Shown here: piece after piece, positions 6,364 to 14,805 of the stretch | Numbering within the stretch: position 1 is the first letter of the stretch | Layout of the letters: the number at the start of each line of letters is the position of its first letter | Source of the DNA: Streptomyces antnestii | Lineage (GTDB): Bacteria; Actinomycetota; Actinomycetes; Streptomycetales; Streptomycetaceae | Length of the DNA: 64,000 nt | Reading direction: 5' to 3' | Assembly: GCF_004005495.1 (NCBI RefSeq) | Contig: NZ_RZYA01000025.1 | Span: 1 to 64,000, forward strand | Made by a program: the position numbers and the translations under genes | The notes under the pieces: model-generated | Told to the model about the DNA's origin: nothing | The model's input: the letters and a program-made list of their open reading frames with translations, nothing else | Databases searched by the model: none

Positions 6364-8070
6364 TCATCCGGCCCGTCGGTGCTGCTTGGCACGCGATCGT
6401 TTCTCGATGTACATCCGCTGGTCAGCTGATTTCAGGACCTCGTCCGCCGTCATCCCGCAGTGGGCCCAGCCGATGCCGAAACTGGCTCCCACCCGGACCG
6501 CTCTCCCGTCGACCCGGATCGGCGGGATGATCGCGTTCCGCAGGCGGACCGCGAGGTCCTGGGCATCGGCCCGGCCGAGCCCGTCGGCGAGTACGACGAA
6601 CTCGTCGCCGCCCAGCCGGGCGACCGTGTCACCGTCGCGGACGCCGCTGGTCAGACGGCGTGCGACCTCGATCAGGACGGCGTCACCGGTGTGGTGCCCG
6701 AACCGGTCGTTGATCGACTTGAAGCCGTCCAGGTCGCAGAAGAGGACCGCGAGACCCTTCGTGCCGTCGTCGTCGCCCTCCCCCTCGGGCGCGACGATGT
6801 GGACGTGGTGGTCGAAGCCGAAGTCGTCGTAGATCCCGGACCGGCCAGGACCACCGCTCTGGCCGGCCGCCGCGGCGGCGGCGCCCGCGAAGTCGAAGCC
6901 GTGCCCGTGCGGGTCGTAGGAGCCGCTCCTGCGGTCCCCGTACGCGGCGTCCAGGGAGTCCACGGCGCTCGGCTCGGGCAGCTGCGGGCGGCGGCACAGA
7001 CGGGCGGACAGGCGTGAGCGCAGCTCCGCCGAGTTCGGCAGGCCGGTGAGGGAGTCGTGGGACGCGCGGTGCGCGAGGTGCAGCTCGCGGCGCTTGCGCT
7101 CCTCGATGTCCTCGACGTGCGTGAGCAGGAAGCGCGGCCCGTCGGCGGCGTCGGCCACCACGGAGTTGCGCAGCGACACCCATACGTAGGTGCCGTCGCG
7201 CCGCCCGAGCCGCAGCTCGGCCCGCCCGCCCTCGGCGGAGGTGCGCAGCAGGGTGCCGATGTCCTCGGGGTGGACGAGGTCGGAGAAGGAGTAGCGGCGC
7301 ATGGCCGAGGCGGGGCGGCTGAGCAGCCGGCACAGGGCGTCGTTCGTCCGCAGGATGCGCCCCTGCTGGTCGCCGCCCATCTCGGCGATGGCCATGCCGC
7401 TGGGCGCGTACTCGAAGGCCTGCCGGAACGACTCCTCGCTGGCGCGCAGGGCCTGCTGCTCGCGCTCCAGGCGGACGAGGGCGCGCTGCATGTTGGCGCG
7501 CAGGCGGGCGTTCGTGATGGCGATGGCGGCCTGGAACGCGTACATCTGCAGGGCCTCGCGGCCCCAGGCGCCGGGGCGCCTGCCGTTGCGCGGGCGGTCC
7601 ACGGAGATCACGCCGAGCAGCTCGCCGTGGGAGCCCCCGGCCGCGTACATGGGGGCGAAGAGGCGGTCCGAGGGGTGCCACTCGTCCTCGAAGCGGGGCT
7701 GCGGCCCGGCAGTGTGCCACTGCGGCACGTCGTCCTCGTCGAGGACCCAGCCCTCGGTGTGCGGGATGAACCGCAGGTCGCCCCAGGCCTCGCCCATCGA
7801 GAGGCGGCGGTCCCAGGAGGCGCGGGAGCCGATGCGTCCGGTGATGAGGGCTTCGGCGGAGGAGTCGCCGGAGAAGGCGGCGACGACGAGATCACCGTCG
7901 GGGCCCACGAGATTGACGCAGGCCAGCTCGTATCCCAGACCGTTCACGACGCCGTCGGAGACGGTCTGCAGGGTGTCGGCCAGGCTGCGGGCGGTGTTCA
8001 TGTCCGCCATCACCTGGTGAAGCTGCCGCAGGGTCGCAAGACGGACGTACGGCTCCGACTCGGTCTCCAT
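6364..8070 (-). CDS. cdgB: Diguanylate cyclase with GAF, PAS and GGDEF domains (CdgB-like)
   Basis: The 568-residue protein should make c-di-GMP from GTP, the signal that controls Streptomyces development through BldD. A GAF domain fills about residues 20-175, a PAS/PAC segment about 195-315 (with FLLTHVEDIEERKR) and a GGDEF domain the C-terminal third. The active motif LGGDEF is intact (GGDEF at 487-491), with an inhibitory RxxD site (R478-D481) five residues before it. A Gly-rich insert separates PAS from the complete GGDEF domain. I chose ATG 8070, which follows GGGGAGAGC; ATG 8100 would add ten residues. Domain order and neighbourhood match S. coelicolor CdgB, a known BldD target. Confidence 0.9.
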   Translation of the reverse strand: METESEPYVRLATLRQLHQVMADMNTARSLADTLQTVSDGVVNGLGYELACVNLVGPDGDLVVAAFSGDSSAEALITGRIGSRASWDRRLSMGEAWGDLRFIPHTEGWVLDEDDVPQWHTAGPQPRFEDEWHPSDRLFAPMYAAGGSHGELLGVISVDRPRNGRRPGAWGREALQMYAFQAAIAITNARLRANMQRALVRLEREQQALRASEESFRQAFEYAPSGMAIAEMGGDQQGRILRTNDALCRLLSRPASAMRRYSFSDLVHPEDIGTLLRTSAEGGRAELRLGRRDGTYVWVSLRNSVVADAADGPRFLLTHVEDIEERKRRELHLAHRASHDSLTGLPNSAELRSRLSARLCRRPQLPEPSAVDSLDAAYGDRRSGSYDPHGHGFDFAGAAAAAAGQSGGPGRSGIYDDFGFDHHVHIVAPEGEGDDDGTKGLAVLFCDLDGFKSINDRFGHHTGDAVLIEVARRLTSGVRDGDTVARLGGDEFVVLADGLGRADAQDLAVRLRNAIIPPIRVDGRAVRVGASFGIGWAHCGMTADEVLKSADQRMYIEKRSRAKQHRRAG

Positions 8071-8424
8071 GCTCAGCTCTCCCCGAGACCTCGACAGCAC
8101 TCCAGAATTCTGATCGCCGATTCCGCACGTGCGGATGCACGCTCTTGTTGCAGTGTCTCCGCCACTGAATCACAGCGAGCTGTCCACTCGGTACACAGGG
8201 TCAACAATATCTGCCTCCTGTGACTCAAGTCACAAGGGAAGATGAAGCATTGGGGAGCGCTCCCGCGCGCCGACGGTGCATTTCCTGAACACAGGACCCA
8301 CGCCTGGCGCCCCCGCAAGTCACCCGATCCCGAATAAATCGGGGCGAAATCCATCAGAGGTCCTAGGACCTGCCTCGGCCCCTGGCCCGATGTGGCGGCG
8401 CGCGCCCCCGGTTAGCGTCGACGT
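8071..8424. other. cdgB / flavin reductase intergenic control region
   Basis: This 354-base divergent region is A+T-richer than its surroundings near 8095-8240 and holds the cdgB promoter. It contains a BldD-like box (8191-8203) and the inverted repeat GTGACTCAAGTCAC (8220-8233). A TAGCGT hexamer at 8413-8418 could be a -10 element placing the transcript start close to GTG 8425. I see no gene here. Confidence 0.6.
8191..8203. promoter_or_regulatory. BldD-like box upstream of cdgB
   Basis: GTACACAGGGTCA matches the BldD consensus TNACNCWGNGTNA at every position except the first base. It lies about 120 bases upstream of the chosen cdgB start. BldD directly regulates cdgB in S. coelicolor, so this is the best candidate operator. 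Confidence 0.6.
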
Positions 8425-9036
8425 GTGCTGAAGACTTCACCCCCGCTGAACCCCCTCCCGCTCGTCCCCTCACCCGCGCCCGCCCCCTCACCCGCCTCCG
8501 CCGGGCATGCTGAAGGGGTGAGCAACGACGAGTTCCGCGCGGCCATGTCCCGACTCGCCGCGGGCGTGGTCCTGGTGACCGCGCGTGAGCTGCCGCTCGA
8601 CCCGGACGACCCGTCGTCACCCCTGGGCGAGGACGTCGGCATGACGGCGACGGCGTTCCTGTCGGTCTCCCTCGACCCGCCCCTCGTCCTCGTCAGCCTG
8701 CGCAACGGCTCCCGCATGGACGACCTGCTCGACGAGCAGCCCCTGTGGGCGGTCTCCGTGCTCTCCGAGAGCCAGCGCCACGTCGCGGGCCGCTTCGCGA
8801 TGAAGGGCCGCATCAGCGACCGCCTGCTCTTCGAGGACATCCCGTACGTGCGCGGCGAGGTCTGCGGCGCGCCCCTGGTGGGCGGCGCGCTCGCGACGCT
8901 GGAGTGCCGGACGGAGCAGCGGGTGGTGGCCGGTGACCACACGCTGGTGATCGGCCGGGTCCTCACGGCCTCGCTGCCCAGCGGCGACGGCGGGCCGCTG
9001 ACCTACTTCCGCGGGAAGTACCGGCAGTTGGGGTGA
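8425..9036 (+). CDS. Flavin reductase-like FMN-binding protein
   Basis: The 203-residue protein has the split beta-barrel flavin reductase fold: FRAAMSRLAAGVVLVTA, GMTATAFLSVSLDPPLVLVSL (the FMN-contacting motif), then WAVSVLSESQRHVAGRFA and a C-terminal DHTLVIGRV strand-turn. Such proteins reduce FMN with NAD(P)H or act as the small subunit of two-component monooxygenases; no monooxygenase gene is nearby, so the partner is unknown. GTG 8425 gives a Pro-rich N-terminal stretch and may be leaderless; GTG 8518 (SNDEFRAAM) is a more compact alternative with GAAGGG directly adjacent. The stop codon lies inside a tandem repeat. Confidence 0.82.
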   Translation: MLKTSPPLNPLPLVPSPAPAPSPASAGHAEGVSNDEFRAAMSRLAAGVVLVTARELPLDPDDPSSPLGEDVGMTATAFLSVSLDPPLVLVSLRNGSRMDDLLDEQPLWAVSVLSESQRHVAGRFAMKGRISDRLLFEDIPYVRGEVCGAPLVGGALATLECRTEQRVVAGDHTLVIGRVLTASLPSGDGGPLTYFRGKYRQLG

Positions 9037-9130
9037 CCGGCCGGGAGTTCGGCTGACCGGCCGCGCGTCGGGGTGACCGGCCGGGAGTTCGGGTGACCGG
9101 CCGCGCGTCGGGGTGACCGGCCGGGAGTTG
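9031..9130. repeat. Two and a half 40-bp tandem units over a stop codon
   Basis: Units begin at 9031, 9071 and 9111 (partial). Each is a dimer of 20-base halves, GGGTGACCGGCCGGGAGTTC and a variant ending CCGCGCGTCG. The first unit contains the flavin reductase TGA (9034-9036). Units differ by about one base. Confidence 0.92.
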
Positions 9131-9160
9131 GGTCCCGGCCCCGATCAGCCCCAGCGCCAC

Positions 9161-9598
9161 TCAGTCCCAGCCCCGCCCCGACCGTCCCCGCTTGGTGTCC
9201 GACCGCGCCTTCTTGTTGCGCAGGCGGCGCTCGTTGATGCCCCGGGGGATCCGGGTCGCGCGGCGGGGCTTGGGCGGCGGGGCGGTGGCCTCGGCGAGGA
9301 GGGACGCGAGGCGTACGGCGGCGGTCTCGCGGTTGCGCCACTGGGACCGGTGCTCCGAGGAGCGTACGGAGACGACGCCGTCGACGAGGCGGGAGGCGAG
9401 CCGCTCCAGGGCCCGCGCCTTCCACACCTCGGGCAGCGCCTCCGTGTTCGCGAGGTCGAAGCGGAGCTCGACCTGGGAGTCGCTGGTGTTCACGTGCTGG
9501 CCGCCCGGCCCGGACGACCGCGAGAATCGCCACTGGAGCTCGGCCTCCGGAAGGACCACCGAGCCGCGGATGCAATAAGGACCGGACATGCGTTCCAT
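9161..9598 (-). CDS. arfB: Ribosome-rescue peptidyl-tRNA hydrolase ArfB
   Basis: The 145-residue protein has the release-factor catalytic loop SGPGGQHVNTSDSQVELRF near residue 30 and a Lys/Arg-rich C-terminal tail (RRLRNKKARSDTKRGRSGRG) of the kind that enters the empty mRNA channel of stalled ribosomes. It should hydrolyse peptidyl-tRNA on ribosomes lacking a stop codon, complementing tmRNA. There is no codon-recognition domain, which separates it from RF1/RF2. Length is normal. ATG 9598 and ATG 9589 are both possible; neither has a convincing ribosome binding site. Confidence 0.92.
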   Translation of the reverse strand: MERMSGPYCIRGSVVLPEAELQWRFSRSSGPGGQHVNTSDSQVELRFDLANTEALPEVWKARALERLASRLVDGVVSVRSSEHRSQWRNRETAAVRLASLLAEATAPPPKPRRATRIPRGINERRLRNKKARSDTKRGRSGRGWD

Positions 9599-9662
9599 GG
9601 TCGCGCCTGAGCGGGGATGACGTCACCCCCTTTTAGATCAGGTAAAGAAAGTAAAGGCATCT

Positions 9663-9688
9663 GGAACCCTGGATCCGCCGTCGGCGTT
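9663..9688 (+). promoter_or_regulatory. Candidate ECF-sigma promoter of the terD-like gene
   Basis: GGAAC at 9663-9667 is separated by 18 bases from GTT at 9686-9688, fitting the SigR-type pattern GGAAT-N18-GTT with one mismatch. An ECF reading GGAACCC-N15-CGTT is also possible. The start codon is 102 bases downstream. Confidence 0.35.
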
Positions 9689-9790
9689 CATAGGGGTACG
9701 AGTAGCTTCGTCCGCGAAGCGCACCGCACCGCATCACCCCGCATGACCCCGCATCACTTCGCATCACTCACGAGGGAAGGACTCCCCACA

Positions 9791-10366
9791 ATGGCTGTAA
9801 GCCTGTCCAAGGGTGGCAACGTCTCGCTCACCAAGGAGGCTCCGGGCCTGACCGCCGTCACCGTGGGCCTCGGCTGGGACGTCCGCACCACCACCGGCAC
9901 CGACTTCGACCTCGACGCCTCCGCCATCGCGGTGAACACGCAGGGCAAGGTCTACTCGGACGGCCACTTCGTCTTCTTCAACAACAAGCAGACCCCGGAC
10001 CAGACCATCGTCCACACCGGGGACAACCGCACGGGCGAGGGCGCCGGCGACGACGAGGCGATCAACGTCAACCTGGCGGGCCTCCCCGCCGACATCGACA
10101 AGATCGTCTTCCCGGTCTCCATCTACGACGCGGAGACCCGCTCGCAGAACTTCGGCCAGGTGCGCAACGCGTACATCCGCATCGTGAACCAGGCGGGCGG
10201 GGCCGAGGTCGCCCGTTACGACCTCTCCGAGGACGCGGCCACCGAGACGGCCATGGTCTTCGGCGAGCTGTACCGCAACGGCGCGGAGTGGAAGTTCCGC
10301 GCGGTGGGCCAGGGTTACGCGTCGGGCCTCGTCGGCATCGCGCAGGACTTCGGGGTGAACGTCTGA
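9791..10366 (+). CDS. TerD-family stress protein
   Basis: The 191-residue protein begins MAVSLSKGGNVSLTKEAPGL and carries the TerD signatures GLGWDVRTTTGTDFDLDASA, FFNNKQTPDQTIVHTGDNRTGEGAGDDE and FGQVRNAYIRIVN. The acidic residues in DFDLD and GDDE are those that bind calcium in characterised members. The family is linked to tellurite and general stress responses; Streptomyces has several paralogues tied to development and calcium. It is cytoplasmic, full length and has a good ribosome binding site (GGGAAGG). A run of CCGCATCA-like repeats lies just upstream (about 9725-9765), and a strong hairpin follows. No other ter genes are adjacent, so a tellurite role is unproven. Confidence 0.93.
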   Translation: MAVSLSKGGNVSLTKEAPGLTAVTVGLGWDVRTTTGTDFDLDASAIAVNTQGKVYSDGHFVFFNNKQTPDQTIVHTGDNRTGEGAGDDEAINVNLAGLPADIDKIVFPVSIYDAETRSQNFGQVRNAYIRIVNQAGGAEVARYDLSEDAATETAMVFGELYRNGAEWKFRAVGQGYASGLVGIAQDFGVNV

Positions 10367-10379
10367 GCCGAAAGGCTCA
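10364..10379 (+). terminator. Small hairpin at the terD-like stop codon
   Basis: TGAGCC-GAAA-GGCTCA is a six-base stem with a stable GAAA tetraloop. It includes the stop codon and is followed by TTGACCCTTTT, a partial T-tract. Confidence 0.5.
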
Positions 10380-10402
10380 GTTGACCCTTTTCGGGCCAGT
10401 GT

Positions 10403-10441
10403 GAAGGGCCCCGGCCGGAGGACATCCGGCCGGGGCCCTTC
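10403..10441 (+). terminator. Strong hairpin terminator after the terD-like gene
   Basis: A perfect 17-bp stem (10403-10419 with 10425-10441) closes a five-base loop GGACA. The stem is almost all G/C and lies 37 bases after the stop codon. Confidence 0.85.
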
Positions 10442-10666
10442 CGCGTGCGCTCACCGTCATCCTCTCGCACCCCGCGCTCCCACCCCGGCTTTTCCCACGG
10501 GACCACTCCCGCTTTCCCCACGGCCTGCCCCCCTTTCCCTTTCCCCACGGCCTGCCTCCCCTGCTCTCCCCACGGCCTGCCCCCGCTTTCCCCGCAGCCC
10601 GGCGCTTCCCTGTCAAGCAGCGAATAACGGACAGGCGCCACCCGCATTCGGACACGAACTGGCAAA

Positions 10667-10690
10667 TCTTTGACGGATCTCTGTCAAAGA
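10667..10690. promoter_or_regulatory. Perfect inverted repeat TCTTTGAC-N8-GTCAAAGA
   Basis: Two exact 8-base arms flank GGATCTCT, 82 bases upstream of the secreted protease start. The symmetry and A+T content suit a dimeric repressor or activator site; the regulator is unknown. Confidence 0.5.
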
Positions 10691-10771
10691 TCGCGTGTCC
10701 GGTGTCACTCTCTCCCCGCCCCCACCCGACGGGTCACCTCCCACGGGTCGTTGGACACTGAAGGAGTCCGA

Positions 10772-12409
10772 GTGACGCACCAGTCCCCTGCTCCCCGCAC
10801 CTCCGGCCGCAAGACAGCCGCCCGCGCCACCGCGTTCGCCGCCTCGGCCGCGATGGTCGTCCTGGCCCTGCAGAGCGGCACCGCGGCGACCGCCGCCAAC
10901 CGCACCGCAGGCGCCACCGCCGTACCGCTCAGCGCGTCGCAGCGAGCCACTGCCCTGCACGACGCGCAGGCCGACGCCCCGGCGGCCGCCCGCCGCCTCG
11001 GGCTCGGCAGCGGGGAGAAGCTCGTCGTCCGCGACGTCGTCAAGGACGCGAACGGCACGACCCACACCCGCTACGAGCGCACCTACGACGGACTCCCCGT
11101 GCTCGGCGGCGACCTCGTCACCCACGTCGCCAAGAACGGCGACCTCAAGGGCATCTCCAAGGCGCACAAGGGCGCGATATCCGTGGCGTCGACGGACGCC
11201 GGACTCGCCCCCTCAGCCGCCAAGAAGTCGGCGCTCTCGGCCTCGGACGCCAAGAAGGCCACCGCGAAGAACATCCGCAAGGTCGTCTGGGCCTCCGGCA
11301 GCAAGCCGGTCCTCGCCTACGAGACGGTCGTGACGGGCACTCAGGCCGACGGCACCCCGAGCCAGCTGCACGTCATCACCGACGCCGCCACCGGCAAGAA
11401 GCTGTACTCGTACGAGGGCATCGAGAACGGCACCGGCACCAGCGAGTACAGCGGCACCGTCACGGTCGGCACCACCCCGGCAGCCGGCGGCGGCTTCGAC
11501 CTCGTCGACGGCGGGCGCGGCGGCCACAAGACGTACGACCTGAACGGCGGCAGCACCGGCACCGGCACGCTCTTCCACAACGCCACCGACGCGTGGGGCG
11601 ACGGCACGCCGGCGAACCGCCAGACCGCCGCCGTCGACGCCGCGTACGGCGCCGCCGAGACGTGGGACTTCTACAAGACCGCGTTCAACCGGAACGGCAT
11701 CGCGGGCGACGGCAAGGCCGCCTACTCGCGCGTCCACTACGGCAGCGCGTACGTCAACGCCTTCTGGGACGACAGCTGCTTCTGCATGACGTACGGCGAC
11801 GGGACGAACAACACCCACCCGCTGACGTCCCTCGACGTGGCCGGCCACGAGATGAGCCACGGCCTCACCGCGGCCACCGCGAAGCTCAACTACAGCCGTG
11901 AGTCGGGCGGCCTGAACGAGGCCACCTCCGACATCTTCGGCACGTCGGTCGAGTTCTTCGCCAACAACAGCAGCGACGTCGGCGACTACCTCATCGGCGA
12001 GAAGATCGACATCCGCGGCAACGGCACCCCGCTGCGCTACATGGACCAGCCCAGCAAGGACGGCTCCTCCGCCGACTACTGGAACAAGCGGGTCGGCAGC
12101 CTCGACGTGCACTACTCGTCAGGCGTCGCCAACCACTTCTTCTACCTCCTGAGCGAGGGCAGCGGCACCAAGACCATCAACGGGGTCACCTACAACTCCC
12201 CGACCTCCGACAACTCCACGCTCACGGGCATCGGCCGGGACAAGGCCCAACAGATCTGGTACAAGGCCCTCTCCACGTACATGACGTCGACGACGAACTA
12301 CGCGGGGGCGCGCACCGCCACGCTCCAGGCGGCGGCCGACCTGTACGGGGCGAACAGCGCCGAGCAGAACGCCGTCGCGGCGACCTGGACCGCGGTGAAC
12401 GTGAAGTAA
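10772..12409 (+). CDS. Secreted thermolysin-like (M4) metalloprotease
   Basis: The 545-residue preproprotein has a signal peptide (RATAFAASAAMVVLALQSGTAATA), an N-terminal FTP/PepSY propeptide to about residue 215 that keeps it inactive during secretion, and an M4 catalytic domain. Zinc ligands and catalytic residues are intact: HEMSH at 359-363 and E383 in GGLNEATSD; the C-terminal active-site His is expected in the DVHYSSGVANHFFY segment. It should degrade extracellular protein. GTG 10772 follows AAGGAGT and starts just before the signal peptide. A perfect inverted repeat (10667-10690) upstream may be its operator. The length is typical of Streptomyces neutral proteases. Confidence 0.95.
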   Translation: MTHQSPAPRTSGRKTAARATAFAASAAMVVLALQSGTAATAANRTAGATAVPLSASQRATALHDAQADAPAAARRLGLGSGEKLVVRDVVKDANGTTHTRYERTYDGLPVLGGDLVTHVAKNGDLKGISKAHKGAISVASTDAGLAPSAAKKSALSASDAKKATAKNIRKVVWASGSKPVLAYETVVTGTQADGTPSQLHVITDAATGKKLYSYEGIENGTGTSEYSGTVTVGTTPAAGGGFDLVDGGRGGHKTYDLNGGSTGTGTLFHNATDAWGDGTPANRQTAAVDAAYGAAETWDFYKTAFNRNGIAGDGKAAYSRVHYGSAYVNAFWDDSCFCMTYGDGTNNTHPLTSLDVAGHEMSHGLTAATAKLNYSRESGGLNEATSDIFGTSVEFFANNSSDVGDYLIGEKIDIRGNGTPLRYMDQPSKDGSSADYWNKRVGSLDVHYSSGVANHFFYLLSEGSGTKTINGVTYNSPTSDNSTLTGIGRDKAQQIWYKALSTYMTSTTNYAGARTATLQAAADLYGANSAEQNAVAATWTAVNVK

Positions 12410-12446
12410 CGGCAGCTACAGGGAAGTTCGGCCGGGCCGCCCGTCA

Positions 12447-13826
12447 CTACGGGTGGTCCGGCTTTCCGTTGCCGTACAGCCAGTCGTCCCAGACGGGCCG
12501 CAGATCCTTGCCCGGGTTCTGCTTCTCCACGTACGCGGTGAAGTCGGCCGTGTCCGCGTTGCCGTAGCGGTGCGCGGCGGGCCAGCTCTTCAGCAGGGCG
12601 AAGAACCGGGCGTCCCCGATCGTCTCGCGGATCTTGTGCAGCACCATCGCCCCGCGCTGGTAGACGGGCGGGTCCGAGATGTGCGCGGCGCCCGACGGCT
12701 TCCCGGGCGGGAACGCCCAGATCGGGTCGTCGGCGTCCTTCGCGTAGTAGTGGTCGAAGGACTCCTGGGCGCTGTCGCCGTCGTGCTGCTCCTCCCAGAG
12801 CCATTCGCCGTACGTGGCGAAGCCCTCGTTGAGCCACATGTCGCGCCACGACTTCGGCGTGACCGAGTCCCCGTACCACTCGTGCGCCAGCTCGTGGACG
12901 AGGGTGGGGAGCTCGGGGGTGCCGGGGAAGACCGGCCGGTTCTGGGTCTCCAGGGCGTACCCGGAGTCGCCGTCCCGGTCGATCACGGCGCCGGTCGAGG
13001 AGAAGGGGTACGGCCCGAAGGTCTTCGTCTCCCACGCGATGACGTCAGGGATCCTGGCCATGACAGCGGCGCTCGCGTCCGCCACGTCCGGGTTCACGGC
13101 GGTGTAGACGGGAAGCCCGTCGGGCGTCTTGTACGCCTTGATGTCGAACCTCCCGATCGCCACCATCGCCACGTAACTCGCCATCGGCTGCGCGGTGTGC
13201 CAGTCGAACGTCGTCCGCCCGTCCACCGTCCGCCGCCGCGCCAACTCCCCGTTGGACACGGCCTCGAGGCCCTGGGGGACGGTGACGTGGATGTCGTACG
13301 TCGCCTTGTCGGACGGGTGGTGGTTCCCGGGGAACCAGGCCATGGACCCGGTGGGTTCGCCGAGCGCGAGGACCCCGTCCTTCGTCGGGAGCCATCCCTC
13401 CTCGGAGCCGTCCGGGTCGGTGATCGTCTCGGGGCTCCCGGAGTACGGCACGACCGTGCGGAACGTGGCGCCCTTCCGCAGAGGCCCGTCCGGACGGACC
13501 GTCAGCTTGTGCCCGGCCCGCTCGACCCGGGCCTTTCGCCCGTCGACGGTGACGCGGCCGACGGTCATGCCCTTGAGGTCGAGGTTGAACGCGCTGAGGT
13601 CCTGAGTGGCCCGCGCGGTGATCTCGGCGGTGCCCGTCAGGCGGTGCGGATCGTAGTCGAGGGTGAGGGAGTAGTGCGTGGCGTCGTAGCCGCCGTTGCC
13701 CATCTTCGGGAAGTACGGATCACGCACCCCCGACGCGCCGGGCACGCCGGCTGCGGAGCAGGCGGTGAGCGCGAGGGCGAGGGCGACGGGACCGGCCAGG
13801 GCTGCGGTCAGGCGAGGGCTGCGCAC
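12447..13826 (-). CDS. M1-family zinc aminopeptidase, predicted lipoprotein
   Basis: The 459-residue protein begins with a lipoprotein signal (GPVALALALTAC, lipobox L-T-A-C) followed by a beta-saddle domain (YDATHYSLTLDYDPHRLTGTAEI) and a gluzincin catalytic domain. The zinc motif HELAH (311-315) and E334 in WLNEGFATY are intact; the usual GxMEN aminopeptidase motif is replaced by SGYALETQN near residue 290. It probably trims peptides at the outer membrane face. It is shorter than classical 800-residue M1 enzymes, as in the compact bacterial subgroup. It converges on the M4 protease gene with 37 bases between stops. Confidence 0.9.
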   Translation of the reverse strand: MRSPRLTAALAGPVALALALTACSAAGVPGASGVRDPYFPKMGNGGYDATHYSLTLDYDPHRLTGTAEITARATQDLSAFNLDLKGMTVGRVTVDGRKARVERAGHKLTVRPDGPLRKGATFRTVVPYSGSPETITDPDGSEEGWLPTKDGVLALGEPTGSMAWFPGNHHPSDKATYDIHVTVPQGLEAVSNGELARRRTVDGRTTFDWHTAQPMASYVAMVAIGRFDIKAYKTPDGLPVYTAVNPDVADASAAVMARIPDVIAWETKTFGPYPFSSTGAVIDRDGDSGYALETQNRPVFPGTPELPTLVHELAHEWYGDSVTPKSWRDMWLNEGFATYGEWLWEEQHDGDSAQESFDHYYAKDADDPIWAFPPGKPSGAAHISDPPVYQRGAMVLHKIRETIGDARFFALLKSWPAAHRYGNADTADFTAYVEKQNPGKDLRPVWDDWLYGNGKPDHP

Positions 13827-13900
13827 CCGGCGATCTTATGGGCGTATGCGGCGAACCGCTCCCTGTTGCGGCCGGTTTACGGCACGGCCACCGGCCCTTC

Positions 13901-14497
13901 TCACCGCACGGCCCTCAGCAGCCCGGCGATCTCCGTGAAGCCGCGTCGCTCGGCGTGCTCCAGGGCGGTGACGCCGTCGCCGTCGGGAAGACCGGGCGTG
14001 GCCCCGGCGGTGATGAGCAGTTCCACGATCTCCTGGTGGGCGCGGCCGCCGTCGCCGAGGATCACGGCTTCCAGGAGGGCGGTCCAGCCGAGCCGGTTGA
14101 CGTGGTCGACGTCGATGTCGGTCTCGCGCAGCAGGGCGCGTACGTAGTCGACGTGGCCGCGCTCGGAGGCCGGGATGAGGGAGATGCCGCCGAAGCGGTT
14201 GCACAGCTTGAGGTCGGGACGCGCGGGAAGCAGGGCGCGCATCATGCGGACGCTGCCGGTGACGCCGGTGACCAGCCAGGGGCTGTCGTCCCGGTCGTCC
14301 TGCGCGTCCGGGTCGGCGCCGGCGGCGACGAGCGCCTCGGCGGCGGCCACGTGATCGCCGAGCGCGGCGAGCAGGAGCGGGGTGCGGCGGTGCCGGTCGC
14401 GGGCCTCGGTGCGGGCGCCGGCGGCGAGGGCGGCCCGCACGGCGTCGGCGTCGCCTAGTTCGGCGGCACCGAGCAGGGCGCGGTCTTCGGTGGTCAT
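13901..14497 (-). CDS. Ankyrin-repeat protein
   Basis: The 198-residue protein consists almost wholly of ankyrin repeats: TPLLLAALGDHVAAAEALVAAGADPDAQD, ISLIPASERGHVDYVRALLRETDIDVDHV and TALLEAVILGDGGRAHQEIVELLITAGATPGLPDGDG, with a capping helix at the end. Ankyrins bind other proteins; no partner is evident. There is no signal peptide, so it is cytoplasmic. ATG 14497 has AGGAGAG upstream and starts the first repeat (MTTEDRALLGAAELGDADAV). In-frame ATGs further upstream lack support. Confidence 0.85.
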   Translation of the reverse strand: MTTEDRALLGAAELGDADAVRAALAAGARTEARDRHRRTPLLLAALGDHVAAAEALVAAGADPDAQDDRDDSPWLVTGVTGSVRMMRALLPARPDLKLCNRFGGISLIPASERGHVDYVRALLRETDIDVDHVNRLGWTALLEAVILGDGGRAHQEIVELLITAGATPGLPDGDGVTALEHAERRGFTEIAGLLRAVR

Positions 14498-14803
14498 GGC
14501 GGCTCTCCTCTGCGCAGCGGTTCTCCCCGTCGTGGAGATCATGGCCGACGCGAACCGGCCGGCGGAGATCCGGGCGGCGCCGAACCTGGTGACGGAGATC
14601 CGGACAGCGGTCGGCAACGGCAGCGGCAACGGCATGACCGGGCTCCTTCCTTCCAGGGTCCAGGGGCGGCGGTTCTGGGTGGGGGTGGGACGTGGAGTGG
14701 GACGAGACCGGCGGTACCGGGCACGGGGGGGAAGCCGGATACCGCCGGGGTCCAAGAGGCAGGACCACGCGTGGGCCTTACGCGTGGGTCTTACGCGTGG
14801 GCC
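14498..14803. other. Intergenic region, ankyrin gene to hbpS
   Basis: This 306-base stretch holds the ankyrin gene promoter and, at its right end, the start of a 13-bp tandem repeat. It has degenerate GGCAACGG units near 14610-14635. I see no gene in it. Confidence 0.5.
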
Positions 14804-14805
14804 TT
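14767..14805. repeat. Three 13-bp tandem repeats at the hbpS stop codon
   Basis: ACGCGTGGGCCTT, ACGCGTGGGTCTT and ACGCGTGGGCCTT run back to back and end inside the hbpS stop codon (14804-14806). Confidence 0.92.

Larger units (their letters stand above)
10367..10771. other. terD-like / M4 protease intergenic region
   Basis: This 405-base region holds the terD-like terminators, a C-rich degenerate tandem repeat at about 10486-10606 (TTTCCCCACGGCCTGCC-type units, roughly four copies), the inverted repeat 10667-10690, and the protease leader. No gene is seen. Confidence 0.7.

Noticed and set aside
9031..9130. CRISPR array
   Set aside because: The units are contiguous 40-base tandem repeats without unique spacers, and no cas genes are present. 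The same applies to 17604-17695.
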